This document shows positions 11,896-22,517 of a stretch of 64,000 bases of DNA, in pieces. The stretch lies in the NCBI GenBank assembly GCA_023014485.1, contig JAJOZX010000925.1:961501-1025500 (forward strand), written 5' to 3'. The notes beneath the pieces were generated by a model that worked only from the letters and a program-made list of their open reading frames with translations, searched no databases and had not been told where the DNA came from. Both the position numbers and the translations under genes were made by a program. This DNA is from Bathynomus jamesi (lineage: Eukaryota; Arthropoda; Malacostraca; Isopoda; Cirolanidae). Within the stretch, counting starts at the first letter, position 1. Every line of letters begins with the position of its first letter.

Positions 11896-12302
11896 CAGAG
11901 GCGGATTAAGACACCTCGGGGCCCCGGGGCAATGAAGAATATGGGAGCCCTTTTCTATAGCTTTTTATTAACAATACATGTACATGTACAGTACATAGTA
12001 CATTTACACGAATTATATGTATGGTGCTTAGGCTAATTGAGAAAAACTTAAAAGAACCTTAACACAGTGTATTTTGCCGTTTGCCAAAACCAAACAGTAT
12101 TAAACAAACTTTACTTTAGGGCCTATAAAACATAAAATAAAACAGGGAATTTGTCAGTTTGTGTACTCTGTCATATTTAATCAAAGAAGTTTGCGAAATC
12201 TCGAATTGTATCATCGAAACTCAGTTGATTGGGGGGGGCCGCTCAAGCATGGTAGCCTGAGGCTTCAGCCTCAATAGCCTCAGTAATAATAATCCGCCAC
12301 TG
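11896..12302. mobile_element. hAT miniature element with 8-bp target duplication
   Basis: The left end CAGAGGCGGATTAAGACACC and the right end (read inward as CAGTGGCGGATTATTATTAC) form an imperfect inverted repeat. They are flanked by the exact direct repeat CCTACAAC at 11888-11895 and 12303-12310. CAG-type ends plus an 8-bp duplication are diagnostic of the hAT superfamily. The 407-bp interior has no reading frame of note, so it is non-autonomous. Confidence 0.9.
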
Positions 12303-12335
12303 CCTACAACTTAACGTGGAATATGAGTTCTGGGT

Positions 12336-12418
12336 GTTCAGAACTTACAAAGTTCTCGACCGAACTCGATCTCACGACCTCCCGATCAGCAGCCCAATGT
12401 CTTAACCACTAGGCGACC
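12336..12418 (-). ncRNA. tRNA-like segment (SINE head or tRNA pseudogene)
   Basis: On the minus strand the segment starts GGGTCGCCTAGTGGTTAAGA, which contains a good polymerase III A box. GAGATCGAGTTC, a weak B box, lies about 40 bp on. The cloverleaf is incomplete, so I treat it as tRNA-derived rather than functional. Confidence 0.45.
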
Positions 12419-12489
12419 CAGGTTATCCATTTATCTACCAACCAATTTTATAGCATGGAAGGATAACCAATTGCGTTTGCTGCGCAACG

Positions 12490-12557
12490 ACTTCCGTCGC
12501 CCGGAATCGAACCGAGGGCCCGGTGGATTCGTAATCAGCGATTACACCACCGGGGCT
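12490..12557 (-). ncRNA. tRNA-Arg(ACG)-like segment
   Basis: The minus strand reads GAGCCCCGGTGGTGTAATCG, then GATTACGAATC, a short stem with ACG in the loop. It ends with a well-formed T arm (CTCGG-TTCGATT-CCGGG) holding a perfect B box, GGTTCGATTCC. The acceptor stem does not close properly. It lies 70 bp from another tRNA-like segment in the same orientation, which suggests tRNA-derived SINE material. Confidence 0.45.
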
Positions 12558-12694
12558 CATTTTATATATATATATATATATATATTCTCTCCCTCCCCCT
12601 CAAAAGTCCCTATTTTTATTTTATAATGAACGCATATTTTATTATTGGGGTTTCTTCTCCAGAAAGGTAACAGATTGATGAAAGTTTTATTCCT

Positions 12695-12725
<31 letters not shown>

Positions 12726-12882
12726 CATTTCTAATGTTTCATTTCTTAATAACTAATAAATATTGTATGTTAAAACTGTTCTTTCACCATTTCATACTTA
12801 AGGCGAGAACTTTTCCTAATTTCGTAGAAATTACGAAAAGACGATGCCGCTACCAATAGACTATAACCTAGTAAGACCATAA

Positions 12883-13845
12883 TTGCATTACCCCAGATTC
12901 ACAGTAGTTTCAGCAGGAGCACCTCCACACACTGCTTGTGAAACTCGCGACTTTTTGAGGAAGTATTTTTTGGGGCGATTTATCTCCCTTCATAGGCCAG
13001 TGGAATGGTCCCGGGACCATGTTCACCTGACCTCTCATACCCCCGTGACTTTTTTTTTGTGGGGGCTACATAAAATACAAGATCTATTCTACCGAGCCTA
13101 AGACACTCGAAGACCTAAAGACCAAAATTTATGAGGTAATCTATAACATTACAGCTGAGCTATTTCCAGTGCTGGGATTAGCGCCGCTAACTTTTTATTA
13201 GCAGTACTGTTAGCGCCGCTAATTTTCAAAATTGTTAGCGAAACAGGCAGCGGCGTTAAGTGTTTAGAGAAAGTCATTCGCTAATTTTTCAAAATCACTT
13301 GTACTAAAACTTGGTTCGCCTACTGCACTTTCCATTATAAAAGACTGAGGCAACACTAACTACAAGTTGATCATGATATCAGCATGTAGAAGTTGTAAGC
13401 TGTAACTCGTTGGACAGAATCTGTATATCCACTGCTCTGCTTGTAGAAAACCACGTTGCCTGTTACGAACGGAAGGCAGAACATATATAAATTGGGGTGG
13501 TTTAGAAAAAAATTAGCGTTAGTGTTGGAGGCGCAAACTGTTGAAATGCTTAGCGTTAGCGTTAGCGACGCTAAATTTTATGGTAGTTTGCGTTAGTGTC
13601 AGCGGCGTTAACGTTAAGAGTTAGTGGGCACAACACTGCCAAAAGTTATGCCAACCATTTGCGTAAGGTTGAATATTGTGTTAGAAAAAAATGGCGATTA
13701 TACTGAACACGTTATTTAATTAAAGTTAATAAACTCCTATATGGGTTACGTACCTATTGCGTTTGTCTCTGTGTCTAGATTCAGTATTTTTTTTTTAGCT
13801 TAAAACATTTATTTAGAAGTAAGGACATTTTTGGGGACACCTGGT
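12883..13845 (+). pseudogene. Decayed mariner transposase, interrupted
   Basis: 12883-13101 still reads as the mariner D-motif region: GAPPHTACETRDFLRKYFLG, then RPVEW and FFLWG. Usual mariner residues are replaced (SRDHVHLTSHTP stands where RSPDLTP is expected). The C-terminal part resumes after a 472-bp insertion, at 13639-13725, with KNGDYTEHVI near its end. GGACACCTGGTGT at 13833-13845 may be the terminus. Many substitutions and the insertion show an old dead copy. Confidence 0.6.
13167..13638. mobile_element. hAT-like miniature rich in TTAGCG motifs
   Basis: The segment starts CAGTGCTGGGATTAGCGCCG and ends GGGCACAACACTG, so the ends pair as CAGTG...CACTG. It interrupts a mariner coding sequence. 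Inside are many copies of GTTAGCG or TTAGCGCCGCTAA in both orientations. The CAGTGYTGGG start is typical of one large group of hAT elements. I could not find a clean 8-bp duplication. Confidence 0.5.
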
Positions 13846-14017
13846 GTATATATAACGGGTGAACCAAAAGTAGGTGGACAGTAAATGATAACGTTTATCT
13901 TGAGAATACATATACAATTATATTTAATTTTTTTGTATACTATAATACAAAATAATAAAAAAAAAACTTATACCAATACAATACAAAACCGCCTGAGTAA
14001 CAAAAGCACTGAAAATT

Positions 14018-14877
14018 TTACCAACGCAGGTGCTCAAATTGCTGTCCATCACAATTTACACAGCTTTGAAGTCTACCTTTCACACTTCGACAAACATTTT
14101 TGCACAAGTTTCTTTGTGCATTAATTTCTTGAAATGCATCTCTGATGTAATTTTTCAAATCACCAACACTTCGTGGTTTTCGGCTATAAACTTTGTCCTT
14201 GAGTACTCCCCAAAAGAAAAAATCATTGGGGTAAAGTCAGGTGAACGTGCAGGCCATTCAATTGGACCTCTTCGGCCGATCCATTTCTCGGGAAATGTTT
14301 CATCAAGATACTCACGGAAATGCTCTTGAATAATGTGGAGGGGCCCCATCTTGTTGGAAATAGAGGTCATGTGAATTAGGCTGTTGTTGTAAGTGTGGAA
14401 CAACTTCATTCATTAGAATTTCGAGATACTTATCACCTGTGACTGTTCCATCAACAAAAATTGGTCCTAAAACACCAGAACTTGAAATACCACCCCAAAC
14501 AGTGACACCAGGCTGGTTTAGTTGCTGCTCTAATGTTAAATGCATGTTCTCACTATACCAGTAAACACAATTATGTCGGTTAACATGACCTGATAATTTG
14601 AAAGAAGCCTCATCGGTCCACACAATGTTATCTAAAATTATTGGATTTCCTTCAATTTCGTTCAGCATGATCTCACTAATTGCAGCCGCCTGTCTGGGTC
14701 ATCCTCCAATAAGTCATGAATTAGCCGTGGACGATAAGCTTTCAACCCAATAGATTTCAGAATTCGTATAATAGAGGTTTGTGAAATGTCCAGTTCTGCT
14801 GAGGCTCTTCTGGTGGACTTTTTGGGACTGTGAACAAATGCTTCGGCACAAGTTGCTTATTGTCCTCTGTGCAAACT
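14018..14877 (-). pseudogene. Mariner transposase, catalytic part
   Basis: From 14877 down the frame resumes with CTEDNKQLVPK, consistent with continuation of the N-terminal part at 27389. It then reaches IVWTDEASFKLSGHVNRHNC (first Asp), GVTVWGGISSSGVLGPIFVD and LYFQQDGAPPHYS (second Asp). Frame changes lie near 14680-14750 and 14315. The WIGRRGPIEWPARSPDFTPM block (14155-14409) and a C-terminal tail ending in a stop at 14018 follow. The lesions besides the insertion mean it could not encode an active enzyme. Homopolymer errors may explain some of them. Confidence 0.85.
14872..14877. repeat. Left target-site duplication of the Polinton
   Basis: CAAACT directly precedes the element end AGTAGTATAGCCGC. 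The same six bases follow the right end. Confidence 0.9.
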
Positions 14878-14930
14878 AGTAGTATAGCCGCAAAAGGGGA
14901 GAGTGCAGGAATGTTGCAGGTTATTATGTA

Positions 14931-15020
14931 ATGTTGCAAAGGGGGAGGGGGTTGTTGCAAAGGGGGGAAGGGGGGTTGTTGCAAAGGGGTGGGGGAAAGG
15001 GGGGTGGGGGGAAAACTTGG
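14931..15020. repeat. G-rich tandem repeat near the left end
   Basis: Four or five copies of a GTTGCAAAGGGG unit. The complement lies at about 27245-27335 with a different copy number. Confidence 0.85.
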
Positions 15021-15159
15021 AGGCGGCGTTATCCCCCAAGAGAAAGGAGGAGGAGGAGAGAAAGGAGGAGAGGTGTTCACCTGGCAGGAGCCAAGTGCAC
15101 ATTAAGACTTCCAGCCGGGCTGGCGTTGTTTTATAGGCTCCTAATCAGCCAGTTGGCGT

Positions 15160-15660
15160 AAATGGCTTGAGTTGCCAGATACCGCGATACCATTGTATAC
15201 ATTATTATAGACTCCTAATCAGCCAGTTGGCTGGTTGTCAGATACCTCTTTTTAGCAGTATTATTGCATACATTATTATTATATACGCCTAATCAGCCAG
15301 TTGGCTGAGTTGCCAGATAGCGCCATGTATTCCATTGTATACACTATTATAGACTCCTAATCAGCCAGTTGGCTGGTTGTCAGATACCTCTTTTTAGCAG
15401 TATTATTGCATACATTATTATTATAGACTCCTAATCAGCCAGTTGGCTGGTTGTCAGATACCTCTTTTTAGCAGTATTATTGCATACATTATTATTATAG
15501 ACTCCTAATCAGCCAGTTGGCTGAGTTGCCAGATAGCTCCATGTATTCCGAAGACAGAGTTGCCAGATACCATTGTATACACTATTATAGACTCCTAATC
15601 AGCCAGTTGGCTTAGAAGGCTTAAATATTGCCAGATACCTGTTGTATACAGAATACCGGT
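15160..15660. repeat. Subterminal tandem repeat array, left arm
   Basis: Repeats of CTAATCAGCCAGTTGGCT with GAGTTGCCAGATAGC or GGTTGTCAGATACC recur about every 60-110 bp. They alternate with ATTGTATACA or ATTGCATACA spacers. AGCCAGTTGGCT is a near-palindrome, so these could be protein-binding sites in a terminal replication region. That function is inference. Confidence 0.85.
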
Positions 15661-15689
15661 AGTAGAAGGCATAACAATAAACAACATTG

Positions 15690-16195
15690 CATCATTCTTT
15701 TTATTATAAATATATAGAAAATAAATATACATTTGAGGAATATGCGTATAACAGAAATATATACACACAATTATGGATACATATATATATATATATATAT
15801 ATAAAATAAAATATACATTTCATATACATTTGAGGAATATGCGTATAACAGAAATATATACACACAATTATGGATATATATATATATAAAATAAAATATA
15901 CATTTCATATACATTTCAATATGTACATAACAGAAATATATACACATAATTATATATAAAATAAATATACATTTCATATACATTTAATATACATTTCAAT
16001 ATGTACATAACAGTACAGGAGAAATATACACACACACACAATTATGGTGATATATAAAATAAAATATACATTTCATATGCACTTCAATATGTACATAACA
16101 GTACAGGAGAAATATCACGCAAAATATATATATATATATATATAAACACAAATCAATAGAAATATACGTATAATCGTCAAGCAAAATATATATAT
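15690..16195. repeat. AT-rich tandem repeats, left arm
   Basis: Non-coding stretch built from repeated ATATACATTTCATATACATT and ACAGAAATATATACACA units. It lies between the subterminal array and the first gene. The right arm has the same at 26075-26560. Confidence 0.85.
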
Positions 16196-16200
16196 ACAAT

Positions 16201-16547
16201 TCACTTTTTTTTCAAAATACTAAAATCGGTCTTAATCGAGTTTACAATTACATCATTATTGCTCTGCATTACGCAGTCTATGCGGCTTAATAATATTTCA
16301 CCGCTTAAAGTATAGGGAAACCTGTATTCGATATGAATGGCTTTCATATCGTTCAGTACTATTTTTGTCCCCACTTTACACCGGTTGGCAAGTCATCTTT
16401 AAATACGTCTAGAATACAATCAAAAGCACGCACAAAGAGTTCATCGTTAGCTACATTATTAAACGCAAGTTTATAAGAATGCTTTTCCAATCGAGGGTTT
16501 ATTTCTACCGACTCGAGCTTTTCAATCGTGAACTCTTCACTCAACAT
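16201..16547 (-). pseudogene. Left copy of the 115-aa unknown gene, frameshifted
   Basis: Same gene as 25724-26071, inverted. It starts MLSEEFTIEKLESVEINPRL, then one base is missing from an AA pair at about 16380. The frame turns into LPTGVKWGQK and stops at 16359. The single change is a homopolymer contraction, so an assembly error is possible. Confidence 0.85.
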
Positions 16548-17248
16548 AACGGCAATTGAAATAATCTTCTAAATCGTTACGGCAACTGCGCGTTATATAA
16601 AGAAATAGTTCTTCAGGGTGAACGGTGTAGGTGAGCTCAGCCTTGTACCGATCAATTGCTTTGTACCAAGTTCATGGTATTTCAAAGAGTCTAAACTTTT
16701 TAAATAAACATCCAGCACTAGACCATTCTCACCAGTCCTACACTCGGTAAACCCATCGAGCAGAGCAGTGTATGCGTATTCAAGAACTGTATCAAAATAA
16801 AGCATATCCGTAACACGCGCGTCTAATATAGGTTTCAGTTTACGGAATCCGACGATTTCAAACATTCTGTCGAGGATGAAACGGTTTCGCGTAGGAATAA
16901 GAGCGTTATTATCAGAAGCATTCTTCCACATAAGCCTTATATCAATGCATGGCCGATCGTTATTTATACACAACGTACATACAACGGCGTATGAGGGCGC
17001 GTCACTAATCTGCTCTCTTCTTGTACCTACGTTAGCAGGTATTTTATAACGATCTTCACACCACTTATCAACTATCACAAAGATTCTATTCATCTCCTCG
17101 ATACTTAAATAAACCGTTTGTTTGTCGGTCTACATTACGTTTCCAGTACATAGCTAATGGTACCGGAATTACGCCTGAACACGCGCAACGATTTCGTCAC
17201 GGACACATCGTACGAGGCGTTGAGAATGCTGCTCAAAGGAAGTTCCAT
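16537..17248 (-). pseudogene. Left copy of the 237-aa unknown gene, two frameshifts
   Basis: Same gene as 25021-25734, inverted. CCC is reduced to CC near 17114, and AAA to AA near 16668. The second break swaps the C-terminus for an unrelated TKQLIGTRL tail. The middle of the protein (16680-17093) is otherwise intact and almost identical to the right copy. Confidence 0.85.
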
Positions 17249-17447
17249 CGTATTCGAGGAGCGCACGTCTACTCGGTTCAAGCTCTGAGATAACTATGAG
17301 CCGTGTGAGGCACAGGCAGGAACGGTTCGACGGGCGGCTGGCTCGATGATACGTGAATGGGCATGTTCGTACGACTCGAATTGTTGCACATATTTGTTTT
17401 TCCGTTTCGTCACTACCAGCCTACGCACTTTGGATAAGAACTAGGCG

Positions 17448-18038
17448 CTAATCATCTCCGCACTCCGGCGCACTATTTGAGAGGAACATATGCTCATATT
17501 TTTCCTTTCTACCCATCAAACGATACTCGTCTCTAAAATCTGTTAAAAACTCACGCATGGCACTAGCCACAACCTCACTATGAACCTCATCATGATATAC
17601 GTTAATATAGTGATAAAAACACCTAAGATTGTCCATGATCACGAGATTCACATTTTCAGACGTAGGGTATGAGTAATCGACATGGCGTAGCATGACGTAA
17701 TACCGCTTGTCACACCACCCATCCACAAGGCTCATTATCCATACCTGCTGCTTCTCTTCTGCACGCGTTGTTTCTTTTACTTCACGGTGTATGTGAGACT
17801 TTATAAAGTTTAGCCCTGCAGCATACTTCAGCACATCGTCTGTGCAACGAAAGCCTTCAACATTCTCACCAGAACATCCGTAGAGTATTTGTACATCTTG
17901 GAACTTCGCACAATCCAATGTGGCTTTAAAAGAGGCATAGGAGGGGGGAATAGGAAGTTTTTCGGTATCCACCACATCCTCACACTTTACTGAATACCAT
18001 TTCATAAACGTTGTGCAAGCGATATTAAAGGTAGCCAT
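17448..18038 (-). CDS. Unknown Polinton protein, 196 aa (left copy)
   Basis: I do not recognise the family. I chose the ATG at 18038 (MATFNIACTTFMKWYSVKCE) because the longer frame runs back through a CA microsatellite. Visible features: no signal peptide or membrane segment, several Trp, Tyr and Cys residues, a VWIMSLVDGWCDKRYYVMLR block near residues 105-124, and an acidic C-terminus ending PECGDD. It lies just downstream of the polymerase in the same orientation, with the microsatellite and the arm's AT-rich DNA between them. The right copy differs at a few residues (for example ENVEGF versus ETVEGF). Both copies are intact, which suggests either selection before duplication or a recent event. 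Confidence 0.6.
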   Translation of the reverse strand: MATFNIACTTFMKWYSVKCEDVVDTEKLPIPPSYASFKATLDCAKFQDVQILYGCSGENVEGFRCTDDVLKYAAGLNFIKSHIHREVKETTRAEEKQQVWIMSLVDGWCDKRYYVMLRHVDYSYPTSENVNLVIMDNLRCFYHYINVYHDEVHSEVVASAMREFLTDFRDEYRLMGRKEKYEHMFLSNSAPECGDD

Positions 18039-18153
18039 TTCAATATACGTCTGATCTGAATACACGTCTGATCTCTCGGGCTTACTGCGGTCGACTGACC
18101 ACGCAGGGACTCCCAGATAGTAGCATGACTCACGCAGTGGGCGGAGCTTAGAA

Positions 18154-18158
<5 letters not shown>

Positions 18159-18205
<47 letters not shown>
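18159..18205. repeat. (CA)n microsatellite inside the Polinton arm
   Basis: About 47 bp here. The right-arm counterpart (24074-24107) is shorter, a visible length difference between arms. Confidence 0.95.
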
Positions 18206-18207
<2 letters not shown>

Positions 18208-18343
18208 GGAGAAAGTGAAACGCTATTTGATTTATTGAGATATTCATATATTTACAAATACGATTCGAGATATTCAAGTTATATATATATATACATATTT
18301 ACAAATAGATACGATTATATACAAGACGTGTGAGTTAGAAGCA

Positions 18344-21300
18344 TCATTGGTATCCAAAGGGTACGGTATCATAGGTGCCAGGTAACTGGTAACGTTTCCT
18401 ATAGGTGTTACGGCACACCATCGTACCCCTAAGTTCCTTCACGCCTCCCATCTTCTGCGCCGAAAATTGTGGGTGCCTACAATTAGTTGGTGAGGTTGCA
18501 AACATACTAGATCCTTCAACGACTCAAAGTTAACAACCTCCCGATTCGCATGGTTGAGCGTAATACCCTTTGCCTTCACGATATATTTCATTTCATTCCC
18601 TACCCTGACCCGTACCCCATAAGTCTTAGGTCCTGTTGAGATAAAAGAGTCGGCGTATGCGTCGTCCCCATACTCATCCTTGATCTCATCAGTGAGCTCG
18701 CCGAGGAACTCCCCAATAGCGGGCATGTAATCACCCTCCCTCTCTGTGAATATCACGCTATCTGTATCGGCATACAATACTCTCCGCCCAAGAGAATGCA
18801 ATAGACCCCAAAGTTTTATACGGGCGTAGGCTGTTGTGAAGCTCGCCACAGGTATGTTTGTAACCCTTGAGGTATCTGTGGCAAATTCCGTGTTGTTGTA
18901 CTTTATTACGTAAGTATTACCTACATTCACGATCTCCATGACCTCTTTATCGGGGGCATTGGCATAATCCCAGACATCGCTATAACTTTGTGCCAAATGA
19001 ATGTTCCCTCTGCCGGTATTCTGCGCAAATTTTCCCCATAGACTGTTTAGACACAACTTTGCACTAAAGCGCTTGCCAGGATTCTTTACAATTTGGACAC
19101 GATCAAGTTGTATACCTTCGCGGTCGCGGTAACGTTGAATATAGGCAGACTTTTCATCTTCGGTATCAACTCCTCGCGGATACCCTGATGCTTCAACCTT
19201 ATCCTTCAAAAAGGCGTTTATATATGGTGTGAAAGGTTGGGGAGCTTCTGAAACCTCCACACCTCGTGTATCTTCAGTATTCTATAACCATGGCGTACGG
19301 CTAGGGCCAGCTCAGGACTTGTATATACGCCTCTGATCTTACGCTGGTGGGGTATATGGTTACATTCGCCGTTATCCTCTTCCGCGCACTTCACGCACAG
19401 GGGAAACATGAGCTTGTCGTCGATAACGACAGGTAAGATCGGCATCCATAAATTGCGTGGGGAGAGTACGTCTACGAAAGAGAGCCCAAAGTAATGATCA
19501 TTCAAATTTTTTGAAAATTCATTGATGGATGGTAGGCTAGGCCCCACCAGTTTCTCAGGAGCGCCCACGGGGTACGGATTGCTCTTCATCACGTATGGGT
19601 ATAAAGAACAGAAATCGTAGTAATGGAGCTTCACGCCCTCCGTAGGTGGGAAGTATAGTCTGAAAGGATTTGTACGTCCTCCAAAAAGCTATCACCACAT
19701 TTGAGAGGATCCAGCACCATTGAACGCTTGATCGTTTTTATTTCCTCACGGTATACATCGTCTGTCTCCATCCGTGCATCATATTCATGCTCCCACAAGA
19801 CTTGTGAGTGAACTGTGATCCTATAAGTTGATCGCGGGTGCGGGTCGATGCAAGACAGTCGGCAGGAGACCTACCGTTGATATCTCCGACGATACCGCAC
19901 TCAGGGCGGGGGCATCCATGCCACCAGCAACCGTTAAAGGAGTACACAGTCTTCACACCAGTGACACGGTTTTCACTTAACCCATCAACCCAAAAAAACA
20001 CGTCCATTAATCTTAATGGGTACTTCACCCGTGTTGCGGGCGTGCTTTATGTATACACCTGTTTGTTGCTGCAGGTGTAGAGCCAGTAAATAGCCTTGTG
20101 TCCGTAACTGCGGGTTGTTTCGGTGAATAATGGCTAAGGTGTCTTTAGGCATGAAGTTATTCTTGAACACCGTAAAACATAATGATGCGATGGTGGTTGC
20201 GACTTGCAGTGGATCGCATTTGAAACGGGCTATGTACATACTTCTAAAGGCCTGGAAACATACTCTAAGCACGCGCACATCATTCACGCAATAACGCTCA
20301 CATTCATCAGCTATATTATAAGGGTTACTTTCATTAAAACTGTCGTAGTATCGATCAAAGTCTTCACGTTCATCCATACAGTCAAAATAATGTCTGGGGG
20401 CGGTGGGCCTACGTAGTTTAAAGTCTCGCTGGTGAGGAAAGTGTATGGGAAGTATCCTTTGGAAACTTCAGCTGCTACTCCCATCACCTTGGGTAGCTTT
20501 GCTAATTTACAAGGTGTGAATAATAAAGTATCTTTAAATTGTACATTGCCTCTTATCTGCATCTGTATTAATTTGTTGCCTCTTTTCAATGGATCACCTG
20601 TAAATATCTCAGAGGATTCGTGTTCAAGCAACTCCTTATAAAGGAACTGCGTGTCAAACTTTGCCCCGTTATGGGCGAGAATATACACAGTCTTTTTTTT
20701 AACTTGTCGGCTAACTTGACAATATAGGACACAAATAGTTTCACAGGACTATCGCTGACATTCGTTTTAAAAACGTTTGTCCGTTTACCGCATTTGGGGC
20801 ACTCGTCACATTCGATACCCATACACTCATCACAGATGGTCTGGCTCACAAGTAAATGTGGAATTACCTCTTTGGTTTCAGCGTTCGTATATGTTTCTAT
20901 ATCGTAGTACACAGTAATACAAGGGTTATTTTTAGGCTTAGCATCTTTCATATAACACACATGCTTTACTCCATCCGCCTTATATTCCTCCTGGCATGTA
21001 GGACAGTGAATTACGTCGCACTTGTGCTTAAATTTTCCCCAATTATCCATTGTGTGAAACATACCACATTCACAGATTCTCATTTTCCTGCACGTACCAA
21101 TTGATTTATGGAGATCAAAGCAGCTATTATTGAAAAATGTGCGTCTACACACATCACAGTCTCTCTTCTCAACTACACGGCTTTCACATTTGGTGCTTTT
21201 ACACTGCTCACATACCATGTGACATTCTTTACAATGTCTCACTATATCATCCGCAAACTCGAGGCACCCCTTACACAAATCATGATGTCTCCCATATTTT

Positions 21301-22079
21301 CGACTTTTGTCATAACTCGCGTAAAGCCCCCTTATATTACGGATGGGGAGATACGTTGTTCCTGACAATCCTAAAATAAGTAGGGGCCTTGTACGATCTC
21401 TCACACAGCTTTTAAAAACATACACAGTCCGGCGGCGATCATCCAAACCAAATATAACTATGCGCACATTCATTTCCTGTTCTACCTTTCTCAGCTCTTC
21501 AGGACCCATATTACAGTCAAATTCAAGTTCACAGTCTACAGCTAGTTTACGGGCACGCTCAACGATCGTAGGCAGCCAAATTTTTTGAGTCCGTGTATTT
21601 TGTACAGTAAACATACGTCCTAAGAGTACTGCTATAAAGCCGCAACCACGATCGACGTTTATATGCCTTCGGTAAATAGTTGGAGAATTGAAGTTAAGAG
21701 TGTACGGTATGGCACTATGACCCGCAACACGGAATACACGGTCAATATTTACCGTGAAGTTGTCCATATTGAAGGCTATACTACTTTGGACGGCTTGCAT
21801 TATACGCCCTAATATATATTCTACATCTTCAGCAGCCAAACGTCTAAACGGTACTATCACCCAATAATCGTCTACATCACCGTCATCTGACCCGAACCCA
21901 AAGGACAGACTCGTCCTGACCTCACGCTCGTCGCGATTCTGAAGAGCAAACTCTATAATATGCTGTACTACCCTGCGTATCCCGCGCTCAATTCCATTGC
22001 TATACAGGGCTCTATGGTCGACCCTGACTCTATACCGATTTCTAGTCAAGGCGGGGGTGGGGGCTGCGGCGCGCACCAA
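18344..22079 (-). pseudogene. polB: Polinton protein-primed DNA polymerase B, frameshifted
   Basis: Protein-primed B-family polymerases copy linear DNA with terminal proteins. The N-terminal region (20690-22079) has a GCGFIAVLLGRMF block and a Cys/His-rich zinc region (about residues 265-380), usual in Polinton enzymes, then exonuclease motif I YYDIETYTN. Exo II is LAHNGAKFDTQFLYKEL (20311-20688) and exo III ERYCVNDVRVL (19985-20377). A FNGCWWHGCP block follows (19738-20028), then motif A YYDFCSLYPYVMKSNPYP (19218-19634), motif B KLCLNSLWGKFAQ and motif C YADTDS (18439-19260). The stop is at 18344. About seven frame changes separate these pieces, at least three of them in runs of five or more identical bases (near 20000, 20395 and 20694). 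All catalytic motifs survive, so it is either recently dead or damaged by assembly error. Confidence 0.9.
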
Positions 22080-22517
22080 CTCGAACGTAATAACATCCTC
22101 AACAGAACGGGGGGCGGATGAATTAGTGGCTATATTAGGTGCTGCTGATGGGGGCCCTGTTGCGTAGGAGGGTTGGGGATCTATTATTGTAGACTTAACA
22201 GAAAGGGGGCGGAATAAGGGGGTATATTAAGTGCTGCTGGGGAGGTTGTTGCGTAAGAGGTTGAGGGTTGGGGGTCTGCTGCAACAGGTACGTATTTCGG
22301 CCGCTTTATACCTGATGTGGGGTTCTCATACCTCCGCTTTGGACGTGCAACCTGTATCGCTGGTGAGGGTTCAGGGGAGGAGATCACAACTACACTGTCA
22401 TCGTCATCCGTAATGATAGGGTGCTCTACCTCATCGTCGGTTCTGTGGGAGAAGAAATATAAGGATCAGCACTCAAAATTTGTAATATTTTGTAAATGAC
22501 CCACTTAGGAGTGTGAC
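22080..22517. promoter_or_regulatory. Divergent spacer between polymerase and ATPase
   Basis: The polymerase reads left and the ATPase right, so promoters for both should lie here. The minus strand also carries Pro/Ser-rich frames (22184-22387 and the frame entering 22079). They contain the repeated peptide DPQPS(TS)YAT, evidence of a small tandem duplication. The true polymerase start may be near 22387 with a frame change near 22200. No TATA box is clear. Confidence 0.5.

Larger units (their letters stand above)
14878..18805 (+). repeat. Left terminal inverted repeat (3.9 kb)
   Basis: It matches 23475-27388 in reverse complement to the base at both borders. By eye the arms are nearly identical; differences are scattered substitutions, repeat-length changes and single-base indels. 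The outer 1.3 kb is non-coding and the inner part holds three genes and the last 154 codons of the polymerase gene. Confidence 0.93.

Noticed and set aside
12490..12557. Functional tRNA-Arg gene
   Set aside because: The T arm is good but the acceptor stem does not close and the D arm is irregular.
15160..15660. CRISPR-like spacing of repeats
   Set aside because: Repeats are imperfect, spacers are also repetitive, and the array is mirrored at the other end of a eukaryotic transposon.
20856..21588. Plus-strand frames across the Polinton polymerase
   Set aside because: Antisense shadows of the polymerase frame; no motifs.
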